Of a DNA stretch of 64,000 nt, positions 29,026 through 36,961 are shown one piece after another. Within the stretch, counting starts at the first letter, position 1. Each line of letters starts with the position of its first letter. Below the pieces are notes generated by a model. The model was not told where the DNA came from. It worked only from the letters and a program-made list of their open reading frames with translations, and ran no database searches. Made by a program: the position numbers and the translations under genes. This DNA is from Schumannella luteola (GTDB lineage Bacteria; Actinomycetota; Actinomycetes; Actinomycetales; Microbacteriaceae), in assembly GCF_013408685.1 (NCBI RefSeq), contig NZ_JACBZY010000001.1, positions 744,001-808,000 of the forward strand, read 5' to 3'.

Positions 29026-29721
29026 GGAGTCACGGTAGCGGTGCGGGTCGAGAGGCGGTTCGTGTGCGGACCGTTCGGCCGGTAGCCACTGACATCACGT
29101 GATCGGGGATCTCGCGACTGCGTGTCGCCTCGTCGCGGGTGGGATCGATCGTGGACTGGTGACGCAGCGGCATGCCGTGGGTTTGGCACTGCCGAGTTGC
29201 CGGCTATTGGCAAGGTGCTGGGCGACGGAGTCGTTCGTAGCGCGGAGTGCGGGTGGCGCGACACAGGTGAGGGCGTCGGTCGACGCACCGGATGGCGTCA
29301 CGGGGTCGGCATCGCTCCGGCTCAGAGTCGATCCAATCCGGCAGTCCGCCGGGTTGTGAGACTCATGAAGGCAGTGGGGCAATTGCTCATGCGCATGCCC
29401 GTCGCCCGATGGCAGAGGGGGCGTGCTCCCCGGCGGCGGGTGGGATGGCGTCAGTCCGCGGAGTTTGACCGGAGAGGCGATCGTTCTGCACGAGACGACG
29501 ACGGGCAGTGGTGGAGCCGGGTTCCTGTTCGGTGAGCAGGAACGGACTGTGGCTGGTTGGCGCTCCGATACTGCTGGCGCAGAGGACCGCGTCGCCGGCT
29601 GCCGGCGAACCCGCGCCGACGCTCGTTGCTCGGCTATTTGGTTATCCGATGCTCGGACGGCATGAGTCCCAATGTGGTCAGGGACAGCGAGGGTGCGCAC
29701 CAGGCCGACCGCGGTTGTCGA

Positions 29722-29737
29722 TGTTTCACGTGAAACA
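29722..29737. other. parS: parS centromere site 2
   Basis: A second perfect TGTTTCACGTGAAACA, embedded in a 22-bp palindrome (CGA...TCG flanks), in the spacer upstream of rsmG. Confidence 0.97.
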
Positions 29738-30081
29738 TCGATAGCGGCTACCACCGAGAACGGGCAGTAGTCGAGGCGTGGCGATCTCCTGAAGTCACGA
29801 GCTCGCCGGATCGCGAGGATGGACTGGTCGGATGCCGGCGACGCGGTGCTCTGGTCACTCCGCTAGGAACGTGTTGCACGTGACTCGTCGGGTTCGGTGC
29901 ATCTGTCGCGCGATTCGCGTCGGACGAAGACCCGTCGTGCCGGAACTCTGGTGTCCTCCGCGCCGCGCGGCGCGGCATGGATCACGTTCGAGTCAGGCGC
30001 CGTCGCGGTGTTGCCACCCGCCGTCAAGGCACAGGGCGCCGGTCGGCGCAGCCGAGCACGCGGGCCTGCTGGATCACAGGA

Positions 30082-30097
30082 TGTTTCACGTGAGACG
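30082..30097. other. parS: Variant parS site
   Basis: TGTTTCACGTGAGACG differs from consensus at two positions in the right arm. It lies 345 bp from perfect site 2 and may be a weaker ParB site. Confidence 0.6.
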
Positions 30098-30256
30098 TCG
30101 TGATGTGCCGCGGCGGGCGACAGATGCCTGCTCGCGAACGAGGAAGTCGACGCCCGGTACCCTCGGAGAAGCAGATCACCGACTGGCATCACCGGCCTGC
30201 TCCTGCCGCCGCCCCCTTGTCGGTGTGCCGCTCCCTCCGAAGAAGCACGAGAGATC

Positions 30257-30931
30257 ATGACCGACCACTCCCCCGCCTCCGATGAGGCCGCAGCCGCGGT
30301 CGTTGCCGTTCCGGAGCCGGAGCCCGAATCGGCGGCGCGCCTCTTCGACGATCGGATCGATCTCGCTCGCTCGTTCACCGCAGAACTCGTGGCGCGGGGT
30401 GAGGAGCTCGGGCTGATCGGGCCGATCGAGCTGCCCCGCATCTGGACCCGGCACATCCTGAACTCGGTCGTGGTCGCTCCCCTGCTGCCCGAGGGCGCGC
30501 GCGTCGGCGACATCGGCAGCGGGGCCGGCCTCCCTGGGCTGGTGCTGGCGATCGCTCGTCCGGATGTGACGATGGTGCTGATCGAGCCGATGGAACGCCG
30601 GGTCGAGTGGCTTCGTTCTGAGAGCGAGCGGCTCGGCCTCGACAACGTCGAGGTCGTTCGTGCGCGTGCAGAGGAAGTCGGGCGCGAGCTCGACCTGTCA
30701 CAGGTGACGGCTCGCGCGGTGAGCGCCCTGTCGAAGCTGATTCCGATTACGCGACCGCTCATCGACGTCGGCGGCCAGCTCGTCTTCCTCAAGGGAGCTC
30801 GCGTTCACGACGAGATCGAGGCGGCGCAGAAGCAGATCCGCAAGGCGCGCCTCGATGAGGTCGAGGTGCTCGAGCTCGGCGCTGGGGATGTGTCCGAGGT
30901 CACGCGCGTCTTTCGAGCTACAGTGGTCTAG
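30257..30931 (+). CDS. rsmG: 16S rRNA (guanine527-N7)-methyltransferase RsmG
   Basis: This 224-aa protein has an N-terminal acidic extension (about 1-28) and then the GidB/RsmG Rossmann methyltransferase: PRIWTRHILNSVVVAPLLP, the SAM motif VGDIGSGAGLPGLVLAIARP (about 92-111), VLIEPMERRVEWL and the conserved ARAVSALSKL. It methylates G527 of 16S rRNA in the 530 loop. An AGAGATC sequence lies before the ATG. It is followed by a parS and parAB, the classic order. Confidence 0.96.
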   Translation: MTDHSPASDEAAAAVVAVPEPEPESAARLFDDRIDLARSFTAELVARGEELGLIGPIELPRIWTRHILNSVVVAPLLPEGARVGDIGSGAGLPGLVLAIARPDVTMVLIEPMERRVEWLRSESERLGLDNVEVVRARAEEVGRELDLSQVTARAVSALSKLIPITRPLIDVGGQLVFLKGARVHDEIEAAQKQIRKARLDEVEVLELGAGDVSEVTRVFRATVV

Positions 30932-30969
30932 GCCGGCTTCAGGGCGCATCCGCTCCCTCGCCGGTCTCG

Positions 30970-30985
30970 TGTTTCACGTGAAACA
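30970..30985. other. parS: parS centromere site 3
   Basis: A perfect TGTTTCACGTGAAACA 40 bp upstream of parA. It may also let ParB influence parAB transcription. Confidence 0.97.
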
Positions 30986-31024
30986 TCGCATCCCACCACT
31001 GTTTTCAGGAGGACGAGCGCGCCG

Positions 31025-31951
31025 GTGAACTCTCCCAACGCCAGCTCCCCCGCCTCCGGCGGATACGACGCATCCACTCCCCTCGCTCGCGAGATCGCCG
31101 ACCTCACCCGTCGCCGCATCGCCCTCGCTGAGCAGGTGCTGCCCAAGCCTTCGCGTCCTCGCGTGCTCACGGTCGCGAACCAGAAGGGCGGCGTCGGCAA
31201 GACGACGACGACCGTCAATCTCGCCGCTGCTCTCGCGCGCGCCGGGATGCGCGTGCTCGTGATCGATCTCGATCCGCAGGGCAACGCCTCGACGGCGCTC
31301 GGTGTCGAGCACCGCGCCGACACCCCGAGCGTCTACGACGTGCTCATCAATGAGGCGCCGATCGACGACGTCGTGCAGCCGAGCCCCGAGTCGCCCAACC
31401 TGCTCTGCGTGCCCGCGACCATCCACCTCGCCGGTGCCGAGATCGAGCTCGTCTCGCTCGTCGCGCGCGAGCAGCGTCTGCGCGGCGCCATCCAGGACTA
31501 CTTCGAAGAGGTCGACCAGCCGATCGACTTCGTCTTCATCGACTGCCCGCCGTCGCTCGGACTTCTGACGATCAACGCCTTCGTCGCCGCCCGCGAGGTG
31601 CTCATCCCGATCCAGTGCGAGTACTACGCGCTCGAGGGACTCAGCCAGCTGCTCGACAACATCAAGCTCGTCGGCCGCCACCTCAACCCCGAGCTCGTGG
31701 TCTCGACGATCCTGCTCACGATGTACGACTCGCGCACCAACCTGGCGAACCAGGTCGTCGAGGATGTGCGCACGCACTTCCCCGAGCAGGTGCTCGACTC
31801 GCTCATCCCCCGCTCGGTTCGCATCTCGGAGGCCCCGAGCTACGGCCAGACCGTCGTGGGCTACGACCTGAACTCCGCCGGCTCGCTCTCCTATCGCGAA
31901 GCTGCCGGTGAGATCGCTCTGAGGGGCGAACCGCGACGAGGAGACAGCTGA
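31025..31951 (+). CDS. parA: Chromosome-partitioning ATPase ParA (Soj)
   Basis: This 308-aa ATPase has the deviant Walker A NQKGGVGKTTTTVNLAAAL (about residues 56-74), the D-x-D-P-Q segment LVIDLDPQGNASTALG and the switch region FVFIDCPPSLG. It drives ParB-parS origin segregation through ATP-dependent DNA binding. The GTG at 31025 follows AGGAGG. The first 50 residues are a variable extension. The stop overlaps the parB start by one nt (TGATG). Confidence 0.97.
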   Translation: MNSPNASSPASGGYDASTPLAREIADLTRRRIALAEQVLPKPSRPRVLTVANQKGGVGKTTTTVNLAAALARAGMRVLVIDLDPQGNASTALGVEHRADTPSVYDVLINEAPIDDVVQPSPESPNLLCVPATIHLAGAEIELVSLVAREQRLRGAIQDYFEEVDQPIDFVFIDCPPSLGLLTINAFVAAREVLIPIQCEYYALEGLSQLLDNIKLVGRHLNPELVVSTILLTMYDSRTNLANQVVEDVRTHFPEQVLDSLIPRSVRISEAPSYGQTVVGYDLNSAGSLSYREAAGEIALRGEPRRGDS

Positions 31952-32904
31952 TGGCGACCAAGAGAACCGGTCTGGGGCGCGGAATCGGTGCGCTCATCCC
32001 CACCAGCGGCTCTGAGAGCCGCCCGGTGGACGTCTTCTTCCCCGCTCCGGCCGCCCCGAAGCAGGAGGATGGCGCTCTGGTGGCCGTTCCGGGCGCTCGT
32101 CTGGCATCCCTGTCGCCCGACGACATCGTGCCGAACGCTGTCCAGCCCCGCACCGAGTTCCGCGAAGAGGAGCTGAACGAGCTCATCACCTCGGTGCGCG
32201 AGTTCGGCGTGCTGCAGCCGATCGTGGTGCGCCCTCGCACGAACGCCGTCGAGGGCGAGCCGCAGTACGAGCTCATCATGGGCGAGCGTCGACTGCGCGC
32301 CACCAAGGCCTCGGGCCGTGATCGCATCCCCGCGATCATCCGCGATACCGCGGATGAGGACATGTTGCGGGACGCTCTTCTCGAGAACCTGCACCGAGCG
32401 CAGCTCAATCCGCTCGAAGAGGCGTCGGCCTACCAGCAGCTGCTCGAGGACTTCGGCATCACGCAGGAGCAGCTCGCCGAGCGCATCGGCCGCTCGCGTC
32501 CGCAGATCAGCAACACGCTGCGCCTGCTGCGCCTGCCCGAGAGCGTGCAGACCCGCGTCGCCGCCGGCGTGCTCAGCGCCGGACACGCCCGCGCGATCCT
32601 CAGCGCCGGCGAGCCGGCTGCGATGCAGAAGCTCGCCGACAAGATCGTCGACCAGGAGCTGTCGGTGCGCGCCGCTGAGGCGCTGGCCGGCGAGACCTCG
32701 CCGAAGAAGCAGCGCGCCGCCCGTCCGAACGCCGGTCGGCATCAGGGCGGTCTCGACGAGATCGCCGAGGCCTTCGGCGACCGCCTGAACACCCGCGTGA
32801 AGATCAGCCTCGGTCGCAGCAAGGGTCAGATCGTGATCGATTTCGCGACCGTCGGCGACCTCAACCGCATCCTCGCCGAGCTCGGGCAAGACGGATTCCG
32901 CTAG
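31951..32904 (+). CDS. parB: Chromosome-partitioning protein ParB
   Basis: This 317-aa CTPase clamp binds parS. It starts with the ParA-interacting RTGLGRGIGALIP. The nuclease-like N domain has the CTP-binding GERRLRATKASG and ENLHRAQLNPLEEA. The helix-turn-helix region reads GITQEQLAERIGRSRPQISNTLRLL, and there is a C-terminal dimerisation domain. It is translationally coupled to parA. Four or so target sites lie within 4 kb upstream in this window. Confidence 0.98.
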   Translation: MATKRTGLGRGIGALIPTSGSESRPVDVFFPAPAAPKQEDGALVAVPGARLASLSPDDIVPNAVQPRTEFREEELNELITSVREFGVLQPIVVRPRTNAVEGEPQYELIMGERRLRATKASGRDRIPAIIRDTADEDMLRDALLENLHRAQLNPLEEASAYQQLLEDFGITQEQLAERIGRSRPQISNTLRLLRLPESVQTRVAAGVLSAGHARAILSAGEPAAMQKLADKIVDQELSVRAAEALAGETSPKKQRAARPNAGRHQGGLDEIAEAFGDRLNTRVKISLGRSKGQIVIDFATVGDLNRILAELGQDGFR

Positions 32905-32946
32905 CGGAATAAGCCCAGTTCAGGGCGCACTTTCACGACCGCGTAC

Positions 32947-32974
32947 GGCCTGCCTCCCAGTGGGGGATCAGGCC
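32947..32974. terminator. Possible bidirectional terminator between parB and ddl
   Basis: GGCCTG (32947-32952) pairs with CAGGCC (32969-32974), with an inner CTCCC/GGGGG pairing. It lies between convergent parB and the Ddl-like gene and includes the latter's stop codon. T tracts are weak. Confidence 0.4.
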
Positions 32975-33927
32975 TGAGCGTCGCGTACGGCGGCCTCGGC
33001 GAGAGCCGTGTAGACCCAGCCCAGGTCATGTCCGGCGGCCTCGAGCGCCTGCGGCAGCAGCGACGTCTCGGTGAGCCCGGGCAGCACGTTCGCCTCGAGG
33101 AACCACGGCGTGCCGGTGCCGTCGATGATGAGATCGACGCGTGACAGGTGACGCAGTCCGAGGGCCCGATGGACGGTGACCGCGGCCTCGGCCGCCCGCT
33201 CTGCCACGTCGTCGGCGATGCGCGCCGGCGTGAAGAAGCGGGTCTCCCCCGCGTTGTACCGCGCCTCGAAGCTGTAGATCCCGCTGCGCGGCTGGATCTC
33301 GACCGCCGGCAGCGCGACGGCGCCGTCGCCTGTGTCGATCACGCCGACCGCGATCTCCGTGCCGGTGATCCGCTGCTCGAGGAGCGCGACCTCGCCGTAG
33401 GTGTAGGCGTCGACCATGGCGCGGGGCAGGCCCGCGGCATCCTCGACGATCGTCACGCCCTGCGCGGAGCCGCCCTGCGCGGGCTTCACGACGACGGGAG
33501 GCGCGAGCTCGTCGGCGATCGCCGAGAACACCGCGTCGGCGCCCAGCTCACGGAAGGCGTCGCGGGCGAGGGTGATCGAGCGCGGGGTCGCGATGCCGGC
33601 GCGGGCGGCGAGCGTCTTCGCGGTCGGCTTGTCCCAGGCGAGACGCGCTGCGTCGCCGCGGGCGCCGACGAAGGGCACACCGAGGAACTCCAGCAGGCCG
33701 CGCAGGGCTCCGTCTTCCCCGCTCGCGCCGTGCAGTGCGGGCCAGATCACATCGGGCCGATCGCTGCGCAGCCGGTCGATCAGGGTCGAATCAGGGTCGA
33801 CCAGTTCGACCTCGACGCCGTGACCCTTCAGCGCATCCGCGACCTGACGGCCGGAGCGCAGCGAGATGTCGCGTTCGTGCGAGATGCCGCCGGCGAGCAC
33901 GACGACGCGGGGCAGAGCGGAAGCCAT
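32968..33927 (-). CDS. ddl: D-alanine--D-alanine ligase family ATP-grasp enzyme
   Basis: This 319-aa ATP-grasp protein has the N-terminal GGISHERDISLRSGR, the ALHGASGEDGALRGLLE segment (family: HG..GEDG..QG), the central VVVKPAQGGSAQGVTIV and the C-terminal WFLEANVLPGLTETSLLPQA with metal-binding Glu/Asn. It joins two D-Ala residues for peptidoglycan precursors. It is shorter than typical Ddl (about 350-370 aa), so it may be a second paralogue or a related ligase. GAGGA precedes the ATG. It is downstream of the aminotransferase on the same strand (10 bp gap). Confidence 0.88.
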   Translation of the reverse strand: MASALPRVVVLAGGISHERDISLRSGRQVADALKGHGVEVELVDPDSTLIDRLRSDRPDVIWPALHGASGEDGALRGLLEFLGVPFVGARGDAARLAWDKPTAKTLAARAGIATPRSITLARDAFRELGADAVFSAIADELAPPVVVKPAQGGSAQGVTIVEDAAGLPRAMVDAYTYGEVALLEQRITGTEIAVGVIDTGDGAVALPAVEIQPRSGIYSFEARYNAGETRFFTPARIADDVAERAAEAAVTVHRALGLRHLSRVDLIIDGTGTPWFLEANVLPGLTETSLLPQALEAAGHDLGWVYTALAEAAVRDAQA

Positions 33928-33937
33928 AGAACGATCC

Positions 33938-35251
33938 TCAGCCGATATTGGGGGGAAGCACGCGATCCGAGTCGAGCGCGGGGCGGAGCTGCAGCGGCGC
34001 CGTCTTCGAGAACTCGCTCACCAGCGACAGCTCGCCGTTGATCACGTTCGCGAGGCGACGGATGCCCTCGCGGATGAAGTCGGGCGTCGGATAGCAGAAC
34101 GAGAGGCGCATGGCGTTGCGCCCTCCCCCGTCGGCGTAGAACGCGGTGCCGGGGGTGTACGCGACGAGTTCCTTGACGGCGCGCGGCAGCATCGCCTTCG
34201 AGTCCAGCTCGGGCGGCAGCGTCAGCCACACGTAGAAGCCGCCGTTCGGGGTGGTCCAGCTCAGCGAGGGCAGCTGCTCCTGCAGAGCCGAGAGCATCGC
34301 ATCCCGACGCTCGCGATAGACACCGCGGAAGGTGTCGATCTGACCCTTCCAGTCGGCGGTCGACAGGTACTCGGAGACGACCGTCTGGCCGAAGGTGCCG
34401 GGCGAGAGCACGGCGGCCTCGTTGGCGAGAACGAGCTTCTCGCGGATGGCGTGCGGCGCCACGGCCCATCCCACGCGCATGCCCGGAGCGAGCGTCTTCG
34501 AGAAGGTGCCGAGGTAGATGACCCCGTCCTCCTCGACCGAGCGCATCGCGTGCGGGGCCGGCTGATCGAAGTAGAGCAGGCCGTAGGGGTTGTCTTCGAC
34601 GACGAGGATGCCCTCGGTGCGGCAGATCTCGAGCACCTCCATGCGGCGCTCCCAGCTGAGGGTGACGCCCATCGGGTTGTGGAACGAGGGGATCGTGTAG
34701 AGGAACTTGATCGTGCGGCCCTCGGCGCGCACCCGCGCGATCGTCTCGCGCAGGGCCTGCGGGTTGAGCCCGCCGTCATCCATGGGCGCGTGCACGACCT
34801 CGCCCTGGAACGACTTGAACACCGTGATCGCGGTCACGTAGCTCGGACCCTCGGCGATGACGACGTCACCCGGGTCGAGGAAGAGCTTCGCCAGCAGCTC
34901 GAGAGCGTGCTGCGATCCGGTCGTGACGACCACGTCGTCGACGCCGGCGCGGATGCCCTCGAGTGCCATCACGTCGAGGATCTGCTCGCGCAGCTGCGGC
35001 ATCCCCTGCCCCGAGCCGTACTGCAGGGCGACCCCGGCGCGCTCGCGCACCGTGCGCTCGACGGCCTCGGTCAGCAGCTCGGTCGGCAGCGCCGAGACGA
35101 AGGGCATGCCGCCCGCCAGCGAGACCACCTCGGGGCGGCTGGCGACGGCGAACAGAGCTCGGACCTCGCTGGCGGCGAGGCCAGCCGTGCGGGCGGCGTA
35201 GGAGCCGTACCACGGGTCGAGATTGGTGCCCTGATTCGCGTTGCCGGTCAT
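33938..35251 (-). CDS. PLP-dependent aminotransferase (class I/II, 2-aminoadipate-like)
   Basis: This 437-aa fold-type I aminotransferase has NPMGVTLSWERRMEVLEICR, VVEDNPYGLLYF and the PLP-lysine motif GTFSKTLAPGMRVGW, with the Schiff-base Lys in FSKT. The substrate-binding arginine lies in NAMRLSFCYPTPD. It resembles the LysN/2-aminoadipate aminotransferase group and MocR catalytic domains but has no GntR-type DNA-binding domain. The ATG at 35251 is preferred; a longer frame runs into the trxA terminator. A -10-like TACCCT lies at 35284-35279. Its place beside trxA and parB is frequent in actinobacteria. Confidence 0.9.
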   Translation of the reverse strand: MTGNANQGTNLDPWYGSYAARTAGLAASEVRALFAVASRPEVVSLAGGMPFVSALPTELLTEAVERTVRERAGVALQYGSGQGMPQLREQILDVMALEGIRAGVDDVVVTTGSQHALELLAKLFLDPGDVVIAEGPSYVTAITVFKSFQGEVVHAPMDDGGLNPQALRETIARVRAEGRTIKFLYTIPSFHNPMGVTLSWERRMEVLEICRTEGILVVEDNPYGLLYFDQPAPHAMRSVEEDGVIYLGTFSKTLAPGMRVGWAVAPHAIREKLVLANEAAVLSPGTFGQTVVSEYLSTADWKGQIDTFRGVYRERRDAMLSALQEQLPSLSWTTPNGGFYVWLTLPPELDSKAMLPRAVKELVAYTPGTAFYADGGGRNAMRLSFCYPTPDFIREGIRRLANVINGELSLVSEFSKTAPLQLRPALDSDRVLPPNIG

Positions 35252-35301
35252 GGAAGTCCGTTCTGGAGGATTCAGACCAGGGTAGTCGGGGGAACGTGAA
35301 A

Positions 35302-35329
35302 GCCCCGCCCTCCCGAAGGAGGGCGGGGC
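35302..35329 (-). terminator. Terminator of the trxB-trxA unit
   Basis: On the minus strand a perfect 12-bp stem, GCCCCGCCCTCC with GGAGGGCGGGGC, closes a TTCG tetraloop and is followed by TTTC. It lies 46 bp after the trxA stop. Confidence 0.88.
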
Positions 35330-35374
35330 CACGAGCCCGGAATCGGACTTGCGCGCGTGCCGCGCGAGAACCTC

Positions 35375-35698
35375 TTACGCCAGGAACTCGGCGAGGTCGG
35401 CCTCGAGAGCGGGCTTCGGCTTGGCGCCGATGACGGTCTTGACGACCTCGCCGTTCTTGAAGACCTTCATCGCGGGGATCGAGGTGATGCCGTACTTCAT
35501 GGCGGTCTCGGGGTTGTTGTCGACGTCGATCTTCACGATCGAGAGCTTGTCGGCGTGCTCCTCGGCGATCTTGTCGAGGATCGGCGAGACGGCGCGACAC
35601 GGGCCGCACCACTCGGCCCAGAAGTCGACCATGATCGGCTTGTCGCTGGCGAGCACCTCGTCGGCGAACGTGGCGTCGGTCACATCCTTGGCGGACAT
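35375..35698 (-). CDS. trxA: Thioredoxin
   Basis: The 107-aa thioredoxin fold has the active site WCGPC in VDFWAEWCGPCRAVSPIL (Cys at about positions 31 and 34), the cis-Pro segment ITSIPAMKVF and the C-terminal GAKPKPALEADLAEFL. It reduces protein disulfides with electrons from TrxB, encoded 115 bp upstream. GGAG precedes the ATG. Confidence 0.98.
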   Translation of the reverse strand: MSAKDVTDATFADEVLASDKPIMVDFWAEWCGPCRAVSPILDKIAEEHADKLSIVKIDVDNNPETAMKYGITSIPAMKVFKNGEVVKTVIGAKPKPALEADLAEFLA

Positions 35699-35813
35699 CT
35701 CTTCTCCTTCTTCAGGTGTTCTTCTGTTCAGTGGGGCTGGAGCCCCGCCGAATCGTGGATGCGCGGCTCGCGCCGCACACGATCTGGGCGTCCGACCGGA
35801 GTCGGGCGGGGTC

Positions 35814-36800
35814 TCAGGCGGAGGCGCCGATCTGGTCGACGAGCTCGCCGGAGCCCTCGGCCTCGGCGATCACGCCTTTGGGCAGCGAGGCCAGGAAGTG
35901 CTCGGCGTCGAGCGCGGCGGCCGTGCCGGAGCCCGCGGCCGTGATGGCCTGCTTGTAGGTCGGGTCGATGACGTCGCCGGCCGCGAAGACGCCCTTCTGG
36001 CTGGTGCGCGAACTGCGACCATCCACCCAGATGGTGCCCTCGGCGGTGAGGTCGAGCTGGCCGTGCACCAGGTGGGTGCGCGGGTCGGACCCGATCGCGA
36101 CGAAGAGACCCTGCAGGTCGAGAGCCGACTCGCTGCCGTCGACCGTGTCGGTGAGCCCGATGCCGGCGACCTTCTCGTCGCCGAGCACCGAGGTGACCTC
36201 CTTGTTCCAGAGGAACTCGATCTTCGGGTCGTTCTTCGCGCGCTCCTGCATCGCGGCCGAGGCGCGCAGCTCACCGCGACGGTGCACGAGCGAGACCTTG
36301 TCGGCGAAGCGGGTCAGGAACGTCGCCTCCTCGAGCGCGGAATCGCCGCCGCCGACGACCGCGACGTGCTTCTGCTTGAAGAAGGCGCCGTCGCAGGTGG
36401 CGCACCACGAGACCCCGTAGCCGGAGAGGCGGGTCTCGTCGTCGAGGCCGAGCTTGCGGTACGCCGATCCCGTCGCGTAGATCAGGGCGAGCGACTCGTG
36501 CACGCTGCCGTCGCCGAGGGTGACGCGCTTGACGTCGCCGTCGAGCTCGAGCTTGGTGACGTCGTCGTAGACGATCTCGGCGCCGAACTTCTCGGCCTGC
36601 GCCTGCATCTTCATCATGAGGTCGGGGCCCATGATGCCGTCGGGGAAGCCGGGGAAGTTCTCGACCTCGGTGGTCTTCATCAGCTCGCCGCCGAACTCGA
36701 CCGAGCTGGCGATGACGAGCGGCTTGAGGTTGGCGCGGGCCGCGTAGATGGCGGCGGTGTAACCGGCCGGACCCGAGCCGACGATGATGAGCTGGCGCAT
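35814..36800 (-). CDS. trxB: Thioredoxin-disulfide reductase
   Basis: This 328-aa flavoprotein has the FAD-binding IIVGSGPAGYTAAIYAARA at the N-terminus, the redox motif SWCATCDGAFF, the NADPH-binding VAVVGGGDSALEEATFL and the C-terminal FAD motif GVFAAGDVIDPTYKQ. It reduces TrxA using NADPH. The ATG at 36800 follows AAGGAG; a longer frame to 36854 is not supported. The 3' end is followed by trxA in the same direction. A TAAGAT -10-like element is at 36860-36855. Confidence 0.97.
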   Translation of the reverse strand: MRQLIIVGSGPAGYTAAIYAARANLKPLVIASSVEFGGELMKTTEVENFPGFPDGIMGPDLMMKMQAQAEKFGAEIVYDDVTKLELDGDVKRVTLGDGSVHESLALIYATGSAYRKLGLDDETRLSGYGVSWCATCDGAFFKQKHVAVVGGGDSALEEATFLTRFADKVSLVHRRGELRASAAMQERAKNDPKIEFLWNKEVTSVLGDEKVAGIGLTDTVDGSESALDLQGLFVAIGSDPRTHLVHGQLDLTAEGTIWVDGRSSRTSQKGVFAAGDVIDPTYKQAITAAGSGTAAALDAEHFLASLPKGVIAEAEGSGELVDQIGASA

Positions 36801-36961
36801 CGCGCTGTCTCCTTCTTCCTGGCGCCGCTCCTGCGGCGTCGAATCGTGCAACACATCTTAAGTGCGGGATGTTCCCGGCCCCGATGCGCCCGTGAGGGCT
36901 TCGGAGCGGGCGGTCAGGGTGCGCGCATCCGGGCCGTCAGAGCGGGCCGGATCCGCACAGA

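Larger units (their letters stand above)
29026..30256. other. 1.2-kb gene-free spacer with parS sites
   Basis: No open frame here has a recognisable family, a ribosome-binding site and normal codon bias together. The sequence is visibly less GC-biased by codon position than its neighbours. It holds a perfect parS (29722-29737), a variant (30082-30097) and a very degenerate CACGTG-centred site (29872-29887). The end of the spacer holds the rsmG leader. Confidence 0.7.

Noticed and set aside
29095-29754. 219-aa minus-strand frame in the parS spacer
   Set aside because: Ser/Pro/Arg-rich, no recognisable family, overlaps parS site 2 and lacks a convincing start.
29872-29887. Possible fifth parS (CACGTG centre)
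   Set aside because: Four mismatches to the 16-bp consensus; only the core remains.
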